From Coniochaeta sp. PMI_546 (taxonomy: Eukaryota; Ascomycota; Sordariomycetes; Coniochaetales; Coniochaetaceae), in contig MU271147.1 of NCBI GenBank assembly GCA_021432605.1, forward strand, positions 2,480,001 through 2,544,000: a DNA stretch of 64,000 bases, given 5' to 3'. Position numbers and translations under genes: made by a program. Below the pieces are notes generated by a model. That model saw only the letters and a list, made by a program, of their open reading frames with translations. It searched no databases and had not been told where the DNA came from. Of the stretch, positions 46,081 to 57,631 are shown piece after piece. Numbering within the stretch: the stretch's first letter is position 1; each line of letters starts with the position of its first letter.

Positions 46081-46838
46081 GTGGTGGTTCCGGCCCCGGG
46101 GGTGGACGGGAAGCGAAATGTGCGACGGGATTATTGCCAAAAAGTCACAAGTCGGAAACCATCCAAGGAAGTGTGTGAGGATCAATGTCAGCGAATGTCG
46201 AAGGATCGAGTAAGACGGAATGCCAAGGAAATGTGTGTGTCTGTCGTGACCGCTTCCCCCGGTTGAACGCCGTTAACCCCGGGCCAGCGAAATGCCGCCC
46301 CCGCATACCTCGGCTCCGATGGCCGGCATCTTATAATACTGCAGCCCTGGTGTCGTTGCCCGGTCACGATGTGTAGATTACTGTATCTGTTCTGAAAAGA
46401 CAGACATGACATAGACCCGACCTGAATGATTACTGTCAATGTGGTTCCGAAGCCATTACATTATGTATATGCCCTCCCTTCACTTAGTTCGTGAAACCGA
46501 AGGGAAACTCCCAAGTCTATATGTACAAAATAAAATAACCCCCCAGCATCTCTGAACTCCTCTACTTTGTCAGTGTATACTCCAAACAGTTCCCATCCTA
46601 TATATCCAGTTCTTTCCCATGATTCGTCCCTTCTCAAAAACTCGGCGTGACATTCCCTGTCCATGATCTCTAGCAAGAATCGACTGATCTCCGAAACAAA
46701 ACAACCGCACACATGTATAACGAACAGTATGCCTTGTGAAAGAGTAAAAATGACGTAATAAAAATGGCAGAAGTAAGTCTCGAGAAGGAAGAAAAGATGG
46801 AGAGGTACAAAAAAAAAGGAAGTACGAATGTTCCAAAC
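46081..46838. other. tandem spacer
   Basis: Hydrolase promoter and 3' flank of the large disordered-protein gene. No gene seen. Confidence 0.4.
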
Positions 46839-49563
46839 TCATATCAAAGGCGTCCCAAACCGGTCCGCAATCCCAGTAGGCGTCTGCAGCCCGTGATTCG
46901 GCCTCCTCATCGACGGACCCCTGGCCATCCCGATCTCGGCGCCGCCCGTGCCCGTGCCCGTGGCCGTGCTCGGCCGCAGCGCGTCGCTGGACGGGCTGCG
47001 CTGGCCCAGCATCTTGATCGGCGGCGTCAGCATGCCGTGGTCGCGGCTGAACGCGTCCGGGCTGAAATTGAAGTTCAGTGGCGGAGGGGGGTTGGGACGC
47101 TGCATTTGCGGTGCGGTCGCGGAGGACGGAGGGGAGGAGACCGGAGGGGAAGAGGCGGCGGCAGGAGGAGGAGGAGCGAGCGGCCAGTTTGGGTTGCTAG
47201 GGTCCGGCGTCGGCGGCGTGGCGCCAAAGTCGAGCGTCGAGGGGGCGTCTGATGTTGGCAGTTTCGGGCTGGGGACCGGGCGAGGTGCCGAGAAGTCGTC
47301 GTGGCGGAAGTCTTCGTCTTCGTCTTCCTTGTTCCACTTGGGTTGCCGAAAGAGAGGCGCCGGCTGGAGGGACGCGTGTTCGAGGCGTTGGGAGGGCGGG
47401 GAGGAGGAGTCTAGCCGCGCCGGCGGTGATTGCGTCTGGCCGTTTACGGCGGCGGAAGGCGTCATCCTTCCTGTGGGGACGACGCCGTACTCTTCCGGAT
47501 TGGGACGCTGGACGCCCCTCCCGGGAAACGGTCTGCCCGCGCCGCTCCCAGATCTCTGCGGTTGAGGTGCGGCATAAGGCGGTGATGGACGAGGAGCGGG
47601 CGCAGGCTGGACGGGGGACTCGAGGATCTCGTCCACGCTGTAGGTGCTGCTGGCGGTGCTGTCGCGGACGCTGTCCTCGGTGGCCAGTTGAGCCTCGACG
47701 AGCGACTTCTCGAAGGCGTCGATTGCCATGGAGACGCTCGCTCGCTTCGGTGTGATGGACGTCATGGTGTCCCGCCTGGCTATCACGTTCCGGATTATGG
47801 GCCTGTCGGCCGACTCTGTGGGTGCCGGCTTCTCTTCACTAGAGCGAGGCGTGGACGTGGTCGGCGATGGTAAGTCGGCCGGGAAGTAGCCATTCTGACC
47901 CGGCTGAGAGTTGTTTTGGTTCAGGTTTGGGCTTGGCCGGTAGGGGCCGTTCATGGCAGGACTTCTAGGGCCGCCGTTGGGGCTGCCCATAGGACCATTA
48001 AAAGGGCCACCCTGAGGGCTGTTTTTGGCATAGCCGTTCATATGACCATTGGGTCCCATGTTCGGACTTCTAGCCTGACCGTTCATTGGCCCGGGTCCCC
48101 TCATCGGACTCGGACCATTCATCGGACCATGCCCGTTCATCGGGCGACCGTGCATGTGGCCGTTTGGATATCCGTTCGGAGGGTGTCCGTAAGGAGACGT
48201 ACCGTCTCTCCTGGGCCCGTTCCTGCTTCCAGGTCGCTGGTCAATCTGTCCATGAAAGACAGGACGGTCTTGTGGTCCGTTCCTGCTGCTCGGCCGCTGA
48301 TCCATCTGCCCTTGGAAATGCGGACGATCGTGCGGTCCGTTGCGACTTCCTGGGCGCTGTTCCATCTGTCCCTGGAATCTCGGCCGCTGATCGTGCTGTC
48401 CATTCCGGCTACTGGGCCGATAATCCATCTGTCCTTGGAACGGACCGCTGTTCACGTATCCCTGGCCGACAGGCGGGCTAGGTCGGCTGCCGTTCCGGCT
48501 TCCTGGTCGGTGGTCGCCATGTCCCTGGAATACAGGGCGATCCATTGGGCCTGGGCCGTGGCGGTTTCCGTTGCGGCTGTTGGGGCGCTGATCATGCTGG
48601 CCTTGGAACATAGGACGGTCCATTTGCCCATTCATGGGTCGGTTCATGGAGTTTGGAGGTGAAGGGTGGCCCGGCGGGCCGTGATGCGGTGATCTGATGG
48701 AGGCGGCGGCAGCAGCAGCAGCAGCCCTGTGCTTTTCCTGCTCCTTTTGCCGTTCCTCTTCGCGCTTCTTTTCCTCCTCTTGCGCCTTTTGCCTCGCCTC
48801 CCTCTCCTCGCGTTCCCTCTCTACCTTGCCCTTCTCCTCACGCTCCTTATCCGCCTTCTCCTGCTCCTTCTGCACAACCGAGCTCATGATCGTGTCCGCA
48901 ATGTTTTCTGCTTTATCGCCAAACACGGAGCTATTGTCACCACCGTCGCTTGCCCCTATCTCATATTGGGCCAGCGGAGACCTTGGTGCCGTTGGAACAG
49001 CGGAAGGCGTACTCCTGCCAAAGTGGACATCCAGAGGATTTACCCAGACTTTATTCCTCCCTCCCCCTGGCGTGCCAGGTCTCGAGCCGAACCCAGGGCC
49101 GGGTACTTTCAGGTTCGTCATGGAGGCGTTCTTGAAGTTTGTGCGGAGGTTCGTTTCCGACGCTGCTGGCTTGAGACTGTTGGAGCTGCCTTGTCGTATA
49201 TGGCTGACGTTGGACAGGTCGTACATGCTCGATGCGGCGAGGGCGTGTGTATTGTGGTTGTAGGGTGATATCCGCGACGAGCTCGCAGTCCCCGGCCGCG
49301 ACATGTTGACTGAGCGTATGCTCCCGTTGACGACGGTGCGGTTGCCGAGACTTGTGCCGAAGAACTGGCCCTCGCCCATTTGATTCTGGTCCCATTTCTT
49401 TGGCCCGTTCTGCGCAGGTGCCTTAGCTGGTGTCTTCTCTGGCGCTTTTCCCTTGTCCGATTTCCTGTGCAGCAGCTGGTTAGGGGACTAGGTCACGATG
49501 TAAGGGACGGCCGAGAGCATACTTCTTGTCACTCCCAAACTTCAGGCCAAAGAACGAAACCAT
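46839..49563 (-). CDS. large disordered Pro/Asn/Gly-rich protein with SRNG repeats
   Basis: Exons 49563-49523 and 49464-46839 give 888 aa. The N terminus MVSFFGLKFGSDKKKSDKG and the following GEGQFFG segment look like a conserved mould-specific start. Residues about 200-260 form a charged, probably coiled-coil helix (EKEREEKGKVEREREERE) ending in a run of alanines. Residues about 275-410 are a tandem repeat built on FQGQMDQRPSSRNG with DRP linkers, then a PMNGPxPM-rich stretch. Residues about 585-615 hold a more ordered stretch (ITPKRASVSMAIDAFEKSL). The C-terminal third is Pro/Ser-rich with many SP/TP sites. No enzyme domain is seen. It may be a cortical or polarity scaffold, but this is a guess. 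I do not recognise a named gene. Confidence 0.8.
48190..48660 (-). repeat. coding tandem repeat FQGQxDxRPxSRNG
   Basis: Six imperfect copies of a roughly 18-24-codon unit lie in the disordered protein, each carrying (R/Q)P(G/S/N)SRNG and usually F(Q/H)G(Q/H)xDxRP. The unit is visible at DNA level as CGGxxGCTGATCxATCTGTCC on the plus strand. Confidence 0.8.
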
Positions 49564-52056
49564 GCTGAAGATATCCGTGCCCGACCCAGCGGGAGTCGGG
49601 AGGGTAGAAGATGAAAAGACCAGTGGGTGTGCAGGAAGCCAGTAATGACCAGCTGCTTATTTAGATGGGTGATCGCTAGTAGTCCATGCCGCCTCGATGG
49701 TTTGATCTCTCAGGTAGGAACCAAGTGGCGCAAGGACAGAGTGCGGGGTATTGGAGACGAAGAGACGAAAAGACGGCGATCCTGAATTCAATGACAGATA
49801 CACCGTAAGAAGACAGACTGGAATGCTGTGGCGCTCAGCGTGAAGTAGTTTTCAAGTACGGCGCAATGGACGGAAGAGGCGCCGGATGTACCTACACCTC
49901 TAGCCTTCCGCTTTCCGAGACAAATGGCGACCGGGCGGGACAAGATGAAGCCTCAGTGAAGCCCGACGTCATCAGGAGAGACAGAATAAACCTAGTAGGA
50001 GTGTTAAGGAGCGACGGGAACGAAAAACACAGTCGTGAGCAGCACTATACACTGGGCGCAGGGCACAGAATCTGAAGCCAGAAAAAAAAAAGAATCCGAA
50101 AACCAAGCGCAAGATCAGATTCAGGCCGATCTCCGGGCTACCGTGGATTTATGACGACCATAGGCGCCCACTCACACACCATAACCTCCACTCAGTGTAC
50201 TTTAGTAGAGAGCTGGTATGCTGCTGAAATGGCTAGCCCACTCCCTTGTGGAGGGGACTGCCTTATCGAAACAAAAGATCCCAGCGCTGGCACGTTGCAA
50301 GCCTGGAAAGGCGGCACCGAAGCTTACAACTCACCCCCCTGCAGCAGCGCATGAAGCTACCGCGCTGGGCGTACGCTTGCTGCGTGTAGGCGGATACTCT
50401 CGCTTGGCAGTACCGAACAATTGTTTTTCTTCTTCCAAGAGCGTGAATTTGACGAGGAATCCTACTGACTCTCAGGGGCATGTGGATGGGGAACTCTTTC
50501 GCGATGATACTACTCTAGGAAGCGGGTACGGTTGACCGGTAACCATCGCCAGCTGTTGCCTGTAAGTGGACAAGCAGTGCAGCAGTGGCTTGCGCGTCTA
50601 CCAGAGAGCCAGTAATCTTTTTTAGTGCATCGCAGTAGTCTGGATAGAACGCGTCGTACAAAAAGGGGGGAAATGCCAGATCTAGCCGTTTGACAGCGTT
50701 TGACAGATCTTGACAGATCTTGATATCTTGCCGGCATGACAGTATCGATCCCAGAGAATTACATATCAAGGCTACCTGATGCACTGCAATGGTAATATTG
50801 ATCTGCCTTATCCGGTCCACAGAGTCAATTCGAACAAAGAAGCTACAAGAGTCAATGACGTTCTATTCCCTCTGGCAAGCACATAAAAATGCTGGAATCA
50901 AAAATAGGAACGAACCCGCCTTGACCCCTGTCAGGCGCTAATGCAGGTCCCAGGGAACGAACGGTACGTACCCTTTCCAAACGAAACCCAGACCCTCGCA
51001 CTTTCCACTTTCCCGGTTCACTCAAAATATTCAATACTGTCCAATTCGGGAAGGCATTCGTGGTCGGTGCTTCTTATCCGAAATGCTTCACCCAGACCTT
51101 CGACCTTCGACATGCCTCCTTCTCAAGTCCAGCCTTGCAATCCACTTTTAGCACTTCATGTACAGCCTGGCCGCATGAATCAAAGCTAGCAAAGGTAGTC
51201 CAACCGCTGTCCAACTCGTAACCTGACTCGAAGGGCAAGATCAGAGGATTCGTGCCTTGGAAAACAGCGTCTTGGCACTTGAATAGTCTCTGGTCAAGCG
51301 GCTCGGTATTAGCGGTCATGGTCACCCGCAGCTGAATGATTCATGCTGCGCTATTGCCAGGCCGTTAATGAGTGGCGCACCCCTTACACAGCTCAGGGGT
51401 ACACACAGTAGAGTGTAGTGTACATAGTAGACTGCACTAATAAGTGCCACCAACGCGAGCATCGGGTACTGCCGACCGAAGGGAGAATACAAAGGCAAAC
51501 CCAGCTGGCGATGAGAGCTTCCTTGGACATCTCCGGATGCCTGTCAACAGGGTCCTTGAGCTATGAGTTTCCCCCCCTCAAAACCTAGTTCTTGTATCAC
51601 TACACTTCAGCTTGCGGTGCAGACTTCAGAACTGCCTTTGTAACGCAAACAGAGTCGAGATTTAGCAGACCCTGTTTTGCAGGGCGTTATAGCCATATAT
51701 CTACCAATATATCCCAACACCTAACCAAGGCAAGGCATCAAAGTACGCCGTTCTCCCTGCACCTCGCCAGCATCCCAAAAAACCAAAAAAAGGAACAAAA
51801 CAAAACAAACGATACCCGCCCAAACGCCATCGTAATGCATGACTCTCGTCTAGAAGCCCTCCGCTCCATCCCCAGCCAGTCCGCCGTGAGGGGACCGACA
51901 CTCTATACCTCCGCTTCTAAATAATGATAACAATGATATGCAAAGACACAGTAGCTGACAAACACCAACAACGGGCCCTCTACAAGGCCGGCTCCAGCCA
52001 GCTTCCGCCCCCCGAGAACAAAAGGAAAATCGTAACACGTCCCACCGTCGAGCACA
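49564..52056. other. 2.5-kb spacer
   Basis: Promoter of the disordered-protein gene and the region left of tRNA-Glu. At 50515-50820 on the minus strand a 102-codon open frame (no ATG start) encodes a protein-like sequence with AFPPFLYDAFYPDYCDALKK. It could be an exon or a gene remnant but matches nothing I know. A short TTGACAGATC duplication lies at about 50691-50720. Nothing else is seen. Confidence 0.35.
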
Positions 52057-52127
52057 TCGGGTATGGTGTAGCGGTAACATCGATGACTCTCACTCATCAG
52101 CCCGGGGTTCGACTCCCCGTATCCGAG
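52057..52127 (+). tRNA. tRNA-Glu(CTC)
   Basis: The cloverleaf folds by eye. Acceptor TCGGGTA pairs with TATCCGA (one G-U). A short D stem encloses AGCGGTAA. The anticodon stem GATGA/TCATC has loop CTCTCAC, giving anticodon CTC. The T arm is CGGGG-TTCGACT-CCCCG. Discriminator G. It is intronless, with no encoded CCA, and a T6 run starts 3 nt downstream. Confidence 0.95.
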
Positions 52128-52130
52128 AAC

Positions 52131-52136
52131 TTTTTT
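52131..52136 (+). terminator. RNA polymerase III T-run terminator
   Basis: Six consecutive T residues follow the tRNA-Glu gene, as expected for Pol III termination. Confidence 0.8.
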
Positions 52137-52447
52137 GCCGTTCTGCAGTCTGCACTGCTGGACTACTGTGTCCCTTTTGCTGATCTTAAAAATAAAAATC
52201 TGAGTCGCTGCAGTCCGAATCTGTATGGGTGATTATGTCGGAATTTGGGGCAAGGCCTTGCCCGATCTGTACGGCACCACCTCCTTCGCCAAGAAGAAGG
52301 GAGAGGAGTAGAGATCGAGCAGTCGCCTCCCACTATCCAGGATTATTCCCACTCCGGAGGCTTCTCGTTGCATGCGGCGAACTCTAGTGAAGAACACGGA
52401 AGCGACAGCTCAATTCGAAAATTTCACTGTAAAAAGGCAGTTGCACC

Positions 52448-54127
52448 TCACACAGACTCTGCACTCAGTCGCCGCTTCGGGATCCTAAAGGTCCACACAA
52501 TAGCAGTCGAGATGCCGAACAGGAACGCCGACACCATGAACGGCAGCCCCATCCACGGTCCGCCCCACGCGAACCCGACCTTGAGCGCCTTGGCGAGTAT
52601 GGGGCCCGCAATCATGATGCCGACCATGTCCAGGAAGCCGACGAGCGAGTTGAGGATGCCGACGTGGTGCTCCTCCACCAGCGCGTTGGCCAGGCTCCTC
52701 ACCAGCGACGTCAGGCCGCCCCCGCCGGCGAAGACGACGAGCGAGACCATGAGCATGGTGCCGTTCACCGAGAAGGCGACGAGCAGCGCGCCCAGCGTCT
52801 GCACCATGCCAGAGACGCGGGAGAGCCAGAGGTCCTTGGCCATGCTGCTCATCTTCAGCCTGTGCACGCAGACCCAGCTGATGCCCGGCAGGACGACGGC
52901 CAGGAGGAGCAGGGTGCTGGCGCTCCGGATGGTGATGAGGATGGCGGCTTTGTCCCAGGTCCAGTGGTAGCGCGCTGTGGCGTACTGGAGCAGCAGTTCC
53001 AGGACAAACTTGCCCAGGACGACGAAGACGAGGGACAGCAACAGGAAGGTGGTGCGCTGGTTTTTGAGGACAAAGTCGTAGACTTCCAGGACGTCCTTCT
53101 TGCAGATGGCCCAGAGATGCTGGAACTTGGTCTGCTTCGAGGCTTCCAGGTCGGCGTTTGTGTCGTTCGGAGTCGTCACATCCCCGTGGGCGGCGGCCTC
53201 CTGTCTGTCCTTTAGCCTCTGGATGTCCAGGGTTTCTGGAAAGACGAGAGCGATGAGAGTGGAAATTGCAAGCAGGATGAATGATACGGCGAGAGCCAGC
53301 CAAGGTGACCTATGCATCAGGATGCTGGCCAGTGGGCCAGAGATCATTTCTGCGACCAGGAACCAGGCGTTGACTTGCATGAAGACAATGGCACTAGAGA
53401 CGTCAGCGTGATATCCCGTGGCAGGCAACCGACTGGAGCAGAGGTCTTACCGATCAGCAACCGGGGTGACATCGGCGCCCATTGTGTACAGCATGGCCGT
53501 CATGACAGACGATGAGCCGCCGATAAACTGAAAAGCGGAGCCAAACCATATCGTCCAGAGAGGGAAAATATTGGAGAAATACACTGGCACGAGCATTAGT
53601 ATGAGCTCTCGTGTACCAATAACGTTTCGGCCATGGCAATGTTCTGACTTACAAACTATCAATACCCAGCCAATGGACAACACGAGGCCGAAGATCGCGA
53701 GGACAAAGACCGGTTTGCGACCCCACTTGTCCGACATGATACCATACGGCACGGCGCCAAGTATGCCGGGGAGACAGTCAAAGGTGTAGGCCCAGCCGCG
53801 GATGGTGGCCAGAGTGCCCTGGACGTCGTCCCTCTTGCAGCGCGGATCGCTGACCATGATGTTGTCCGACACCTCGGGGTAGTAGTTTCTGCATATGATG
53901 TTCTCCATGATGGCGCTCGACGGCGCGACAAACAGACCACCTCCCAGCTCGGCGATGAAGAGGAAGGCAAAGATGAGGATGATGACATTTTGCCGGTAGA
54001 GGCTTCGCGGCTCCTCGGGCGAGTCTCGTCCTAGGAGTGGTGTCTCGGCTGTGGCGTATCGGTTATTGACGAAGCCGGCGTCGTCCTCGTCGTCGGTGCT
54101 GTCGCCGCTCAATGGTTGGTGCCGCAT
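52448..54127 (-). CDS. MFS transporter, uncharacterised
   Basis: Twelve-helix major facilitator protein. Exons 54127-53653, 53583-53451 and 53393-52448 give 517 aa. An acidic N terminus of about 45 residues with a PLLGRDSP-type dileucine-like stretch precedes helix 1 (VIILIFAFLFIAELGGGLFV). The helix 2-3 loop has the MFS motif A form GIMSDKWGRKPVFVL, and a Cys-bearing extracellular loop (ENIICRNYYPE..PRCKRDD) sits between helices 1 and 2. A large cytosolic loop of about 70 residues follows helix 6. The first intron (53584-53652) is 69 nt and has no stop in frame, so retention would add 23 residues inside a membrane region; I judge splicing more likely. It resembles fungal multidrug-like MFS proteins of unknown cargo. 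Confidence 0.87.
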
Positions 54128-55393
54128 CTTGACGGTTCTGTCCCACCCTGTCTGTACCTTGATCTAGATACTGGTTCTTGCCGTCGTGTAATGGCGGACT
54201 ATCATAAATGTTGTCATGTATGGGACAATTGGAAGGTACTACTGTCACATGCGATCCCTCGCGCCAGCCGGATGAGCTGGTAGATCGGAAAGAAGAACGA
54301 CGGAAGGAAAATTATCACAGATGGGAGATTATTGTAGTCTTTTTGTAAATGAGCAGAACGAAGGAATGCGGGCTATTGTATAGGATCTGGAGCGTGCTGC
54401 TGCTGGGATCAGTGAAAACGAGAGACAACAGGATGAAGGGAGAGACGATCCAAAAGGTGAGACGTAACCATGCCTCTTAATTCGTCATGTCGTACTTGGA
54501 GTGCGCTGACGTGAACGTGGCCAAGGTTTTAGGCACTTTAGGAAGGTGAAGCTGCAGCAGACGAGGTTTAATTGCTGGCCTCTCGTTGGATGAAGGCCGA
54601 TAGCTGATCTTTGGTCTACCACAAGTACCGCGCTCTGGGGGCCGCGTTCCAGAGTCGCTGAACCCTTCCTAATCCGGCACAATTAGGCGCCATGGGAGGA
54701 GGATCGGGCGTGGCTTACACGTCAGACGGTTAGGACCGTGACGGATGAAGATAAAGCACGTATGTATGTATCATCAAAGCTAAAAAGAGGGCTGAGGAGT
54801 CGTAGAAGGACGCGTGGAGACTGGAAGGCATCATTGTTTGCTTCGTGATCTGGCGTCTCCATGGCGAACCTGCCAACTTGCAATGGCGGTCTACATTCCA
54901 CAGGCCAGTTGATCTCGACACCCGTTCGCTAAGGTACCTATCAGTACCTGAGTGAAGACGAAAGTACGTCACCGGTATTAGGTATTGAAATCTACTGCTA
55001 ATGCGTGTCCAAGTATTGGACGACAAGAAGGTGCCATTGATGGCAGTCTTCCCAAGCAGCAATGTCGAGTCGTCCAGAGAAATACTGCTCTGGTTGTGTC
55101 GACACGGTCTTGGGAGCTGAGCTCAACTCTTTTGAGACTGAAACTCCAGGTCGATGCACAAAGGAGGTACCGAAGTACACAGCCTGAACCCCACTAACGC
55201 CCTGCCACCGTGACTCCGCTCTCGGGACGACCCACCGAAGCTTGGTGACCCGACACCTAGTAGGTACCTTAGGTAAGCTTAAGGTACAGCTGACAGAAGG
55301 GCTCACTTACACAATATGCACCTACCTTACCTTTGATTTAACGACACGTCGAGCAGCCAACCTTGATATCGAGACCCGAACAAATTCGCTATC
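54128..55393. other. divergent spacer
   Basis: Promoter region shared by the MFS gene (-) and the Nudix gene (+). TAGGTACC-type motifs occur at 54930-54952 and densely at 55258-55332. No gene seen. Confidence 0.45.
55258..55332. repeat. TAGGTACCTTAGG motif cluster before the Nudix gene
   Basis: Several overlapping copies (TAGTAGGTACCTTAGGTAAG, CTTAAGGTAC, CACCTACCTTACC) lie 60-135 bp upstream of the start, the closest of the clusters to a coding start. Confidence 0.6.
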
Positions 55394-56265
55394 ATGTCGG
55401 CCTCTGACTCCAAGATCATCTCGATCGAGCCCCTCGTAAGACATAACCCAAACCGCTCACTGAATCATTGCCAGAGACAAGCTGCGAGGATGGTACCTGC
55501 TTACGCAATGAACAGCCCGAGAAGGAGGCGGTGTGGTCAAAGATGGTGAAGTGAGCTCGGCTCTCCTTCAGACCGAATCACATCTAACCTCTCATCTCTG
55601 CGAAACTAGGATCACATACAAGGACCCTCTCGGTGCAATAAGGACGTGGGAGTCCTCTGAGCGAACCACTCGGCCTAAGAACAGCGACATCGATGGCGTG
55701 GGTATCGTGGCAATCCTCGAGAAGGAGTCAGGTAAGACTAATTAATACTAGAACCCTGATGATCACACCACTGACCGGGCACCAGGTCCGGAGATCATGC
55801 TTCAGAAGCAATTCCGACCTCCAGCACAAGCCGTCACCATCGAGGTCCCTGCCGGCTTGGTCGACGCGGGCGAGACGGCAGAGCAGGCCGCGGTGCGGGA
55901 GCTCAAGGAGGAGACCGGCTACGTAGGCAAAGCCTCCAAGGCCTCGCCTGTCATGTTCAACGGTCAGTCCTCATCCCTCATATTGCGCATGGCCGACCGG
56001 TTCGCTGACCTACCTGAGCGAGCCAGACCCGGGGTTCTGCAACACCAACCTGCGCATGGTGCACGTGACCATCGACATGAGCCTGCCGGAGAACCAGAAT
56101 CTGAAGCCCCAGCTCGAGGAGAGCGAGTTCATCGAGGTGTTCACCGTGCCTCTGACCGATCTCTTCAGCGAGCTGAAGAAGCTGGAGGGCCAGGGCTACG
56201 CCATCGACGCTCGGATAGGCACGCTGGCCGAGGGCATTGAGCTTGCGAAGCAGTTCAAGCTCTAA
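55394..56265 (+). CDS. YSA1: ADP-sugar (ADP-ribose) pyrophosphatase, Nudix family
   Basis: Hydrolyses ADP-ribose to AMP and ribose 5-phosphate, clearing a reactive metabolite. Exons 55394-55435, 55516-55550, 55610-55731, 55786-55962 and 56027-56265 give 204 aa, normal for the Ysa1/NUDT5 group. The Nudix box is complete at residues 90-112 (GLVDAGETAEQAAVRELKEE followed by TGY), with all the metal-binding glutamates. The substrate-side motif TTRPKNSDIDGVGIVAIL and the late NTNLRMVHVTIDMSLPEN segment are also conserved. Exon 2 is only 35 nt. For exon 5, several AG acceptors lie close together; the one before 56027 restores the family sequence FNDPGFCNTNL. Confidence 0.93.
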
Positions 56266-56637
56266 AATCTGATTGTTGCTTTGGCTGTCACAACCACCAG
56301 GCTTGCAGGGCCTAGGGCTCGCTTATTATCACAAGCACGGCCACGGAGTATCGCGCTGACGTATAGATAGAGACAGACGGGCACGGGCGCGGCCCCGTCC
56401 CATAACAAAATACCCTGAGAGATCAAATACTTGACCAGCTCTTCCCCTCCCTCTCCAGTCTTTGCATCAGCGCCTCAGCAGATTTCACATCTTTACCTAC
56501 CCCCAAAGAACCATCTCTTGACCGTCTTGTACAAGCATTCCACCGCATCCCTCGTCCCATGATGCATTGGCAGCTCCTCCCCAAGGGTCCGTAGTGACTA
56601 ACGTCAAAGCCATTACGTACCGCAAAGTCCACCAGCG
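56266..56637. other. Nudix 3' flank
   Basis: Spacer between the Nudix stop and tRNA-Thr; nothing else seen. Confidence 0.4.
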
Positions 56638-56709
56638 GCCCGCTTGGCTCAGTGGTAGAGCGTGTCACTAGTAATGACAAGGTCATCGGTTCAATTCCGA
56701 TAGTGGGCA
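56638..56709 (+). tRNA. tRNA-Thr(AGT)
   Basis: 72-nt cloverleaf: acceptor GCCCGCT/AGTGGGC (one G-U), D stem GCTC/GAGC, anticodon stem TGTCA/TGACA with loop CTAGTAA (anticodon AGT), T stem ATCGG/CCGAT with loop TTCAATT, discriminator A. Intronless. A clear T-run does not follow immediately; the first is a T4 about 50 nt downstream. Confidence 0.95.
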
Positions 56710-57301
56710 AGACGACACTTGCATGAGCAGGCTCCTGGCGAGGAGGGAGGCAATGTTCTTTTGGCTCCTTCTTGCCATGTATTTGGCTTTTCCCCCGTGT
56801 TATGGTTGCAATGACTGACGCCCTCAGGGCCCGAGGTTGAACTCTGCTTGCGCGAGTCAGTGGCAGCGGAGAAGCGAAGTATGCCCAAGAGTTTATTTTC
56901 GCGACCCAAGTCATACTCGACTGAAAGCTCTGTTTTACCTTTGAGCATCTCGATTAAAAATGGAAGCTTAGCTCCTGTTCTTATACTCGGGACGGCAGAC
57001 ACTTTGGGTGGCACTTAACCTCACGCATACAGCAAGTCAATCCTGCTACGTAAACCATCTTCCTTGGTCCATCGATAACAGACCCCCTCCGGCCAAGAGA
57101 TCACGGGAAAGCATATCAAAGTTCGAAAAATCATAATTGCAACGTAAAATCGGTAACAACTCGCACCAGCGAGCTCTACACGTATTCATTTGATCATCAT
57201 ATCAACCCGGGTATCCCTAGGGTTCCTTAATCCATTCCCTTTCCCAGGTATCATAAAACGACCTTGTTTCTCGTACCCTTTCCTCCTATGTTATGTCGCC
57301 T
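56710..57301. other. spacer after tRNA-Thr
   Basis: No gene seen; it includes the 3' flank of the small minus-strand gene. Confidence 0.4.
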
Positions 57302-57631
57302 TCAGGGGTTGAGAGGCCCCTTGCCCTGTCCAGCATTAGGACCCTGCGACAGGCCCTGGCTACCCCCGCCGCTGGCGTTCAAGCCTGGGATTCCGGCCCC
57401 TTGCTCGTGCTCTGGTAGGGGAGCCGTCTTGTCTGCGCGGTCGACCTTTGATGGTAGCTGGGGGAGATATGTTAGCTTGTTTGATCTATAAGACAGCTGG
57501 GGGGAGCAAGTTCGTTAGAGTAAAAAGAACAAACTAACCTGTTGGTCGCCGGCTGAGCCGTGTGCGATGTTCTTGCCCGCGTCCAAGGTGTCCTTGGGGC
57601 GGTTGGACTCTTCGCTGTGTGATGGTGCCAT
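57302..57631 (-). CDS. small hydrophilic protein, conserved-looking, function unknown
   Basis: Two exons, 57631-57539 and 57457-57302, give 82 aa. The intron has standard GT..AG ends, is phase 0 and starts exactly where the open frame would otherwise run into stops. The protein is acidic and hydrophilic without a signal peptide or membrane segment: MAPSHSEESNRPKDTLDAGK at the start, then KVDRADKTAPLPEHEQGAG and a Gly/Gln/Asn-rich tail ending GKGPLNP. The composition suggests a disordered, possibly stress-type protein. I do not recognise the family. The upstream leader is T/G-rich. Its ATG is about 580 bp from the end of the pantothenate kinase gene. Confidence 0.65.

Noticed and set aside
46081-46185. 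N-terminal extension of the alpha/beta hydrolase
   Set aside because: It opens only with TTG; the first ATG is at 46080 and leads into a plausible membrane segment.
47916-48662. 248-codon plus-strand frame opposite the SRNG repeat
   Set aside because: Repetitive only because it is antisense to a coding repeat.
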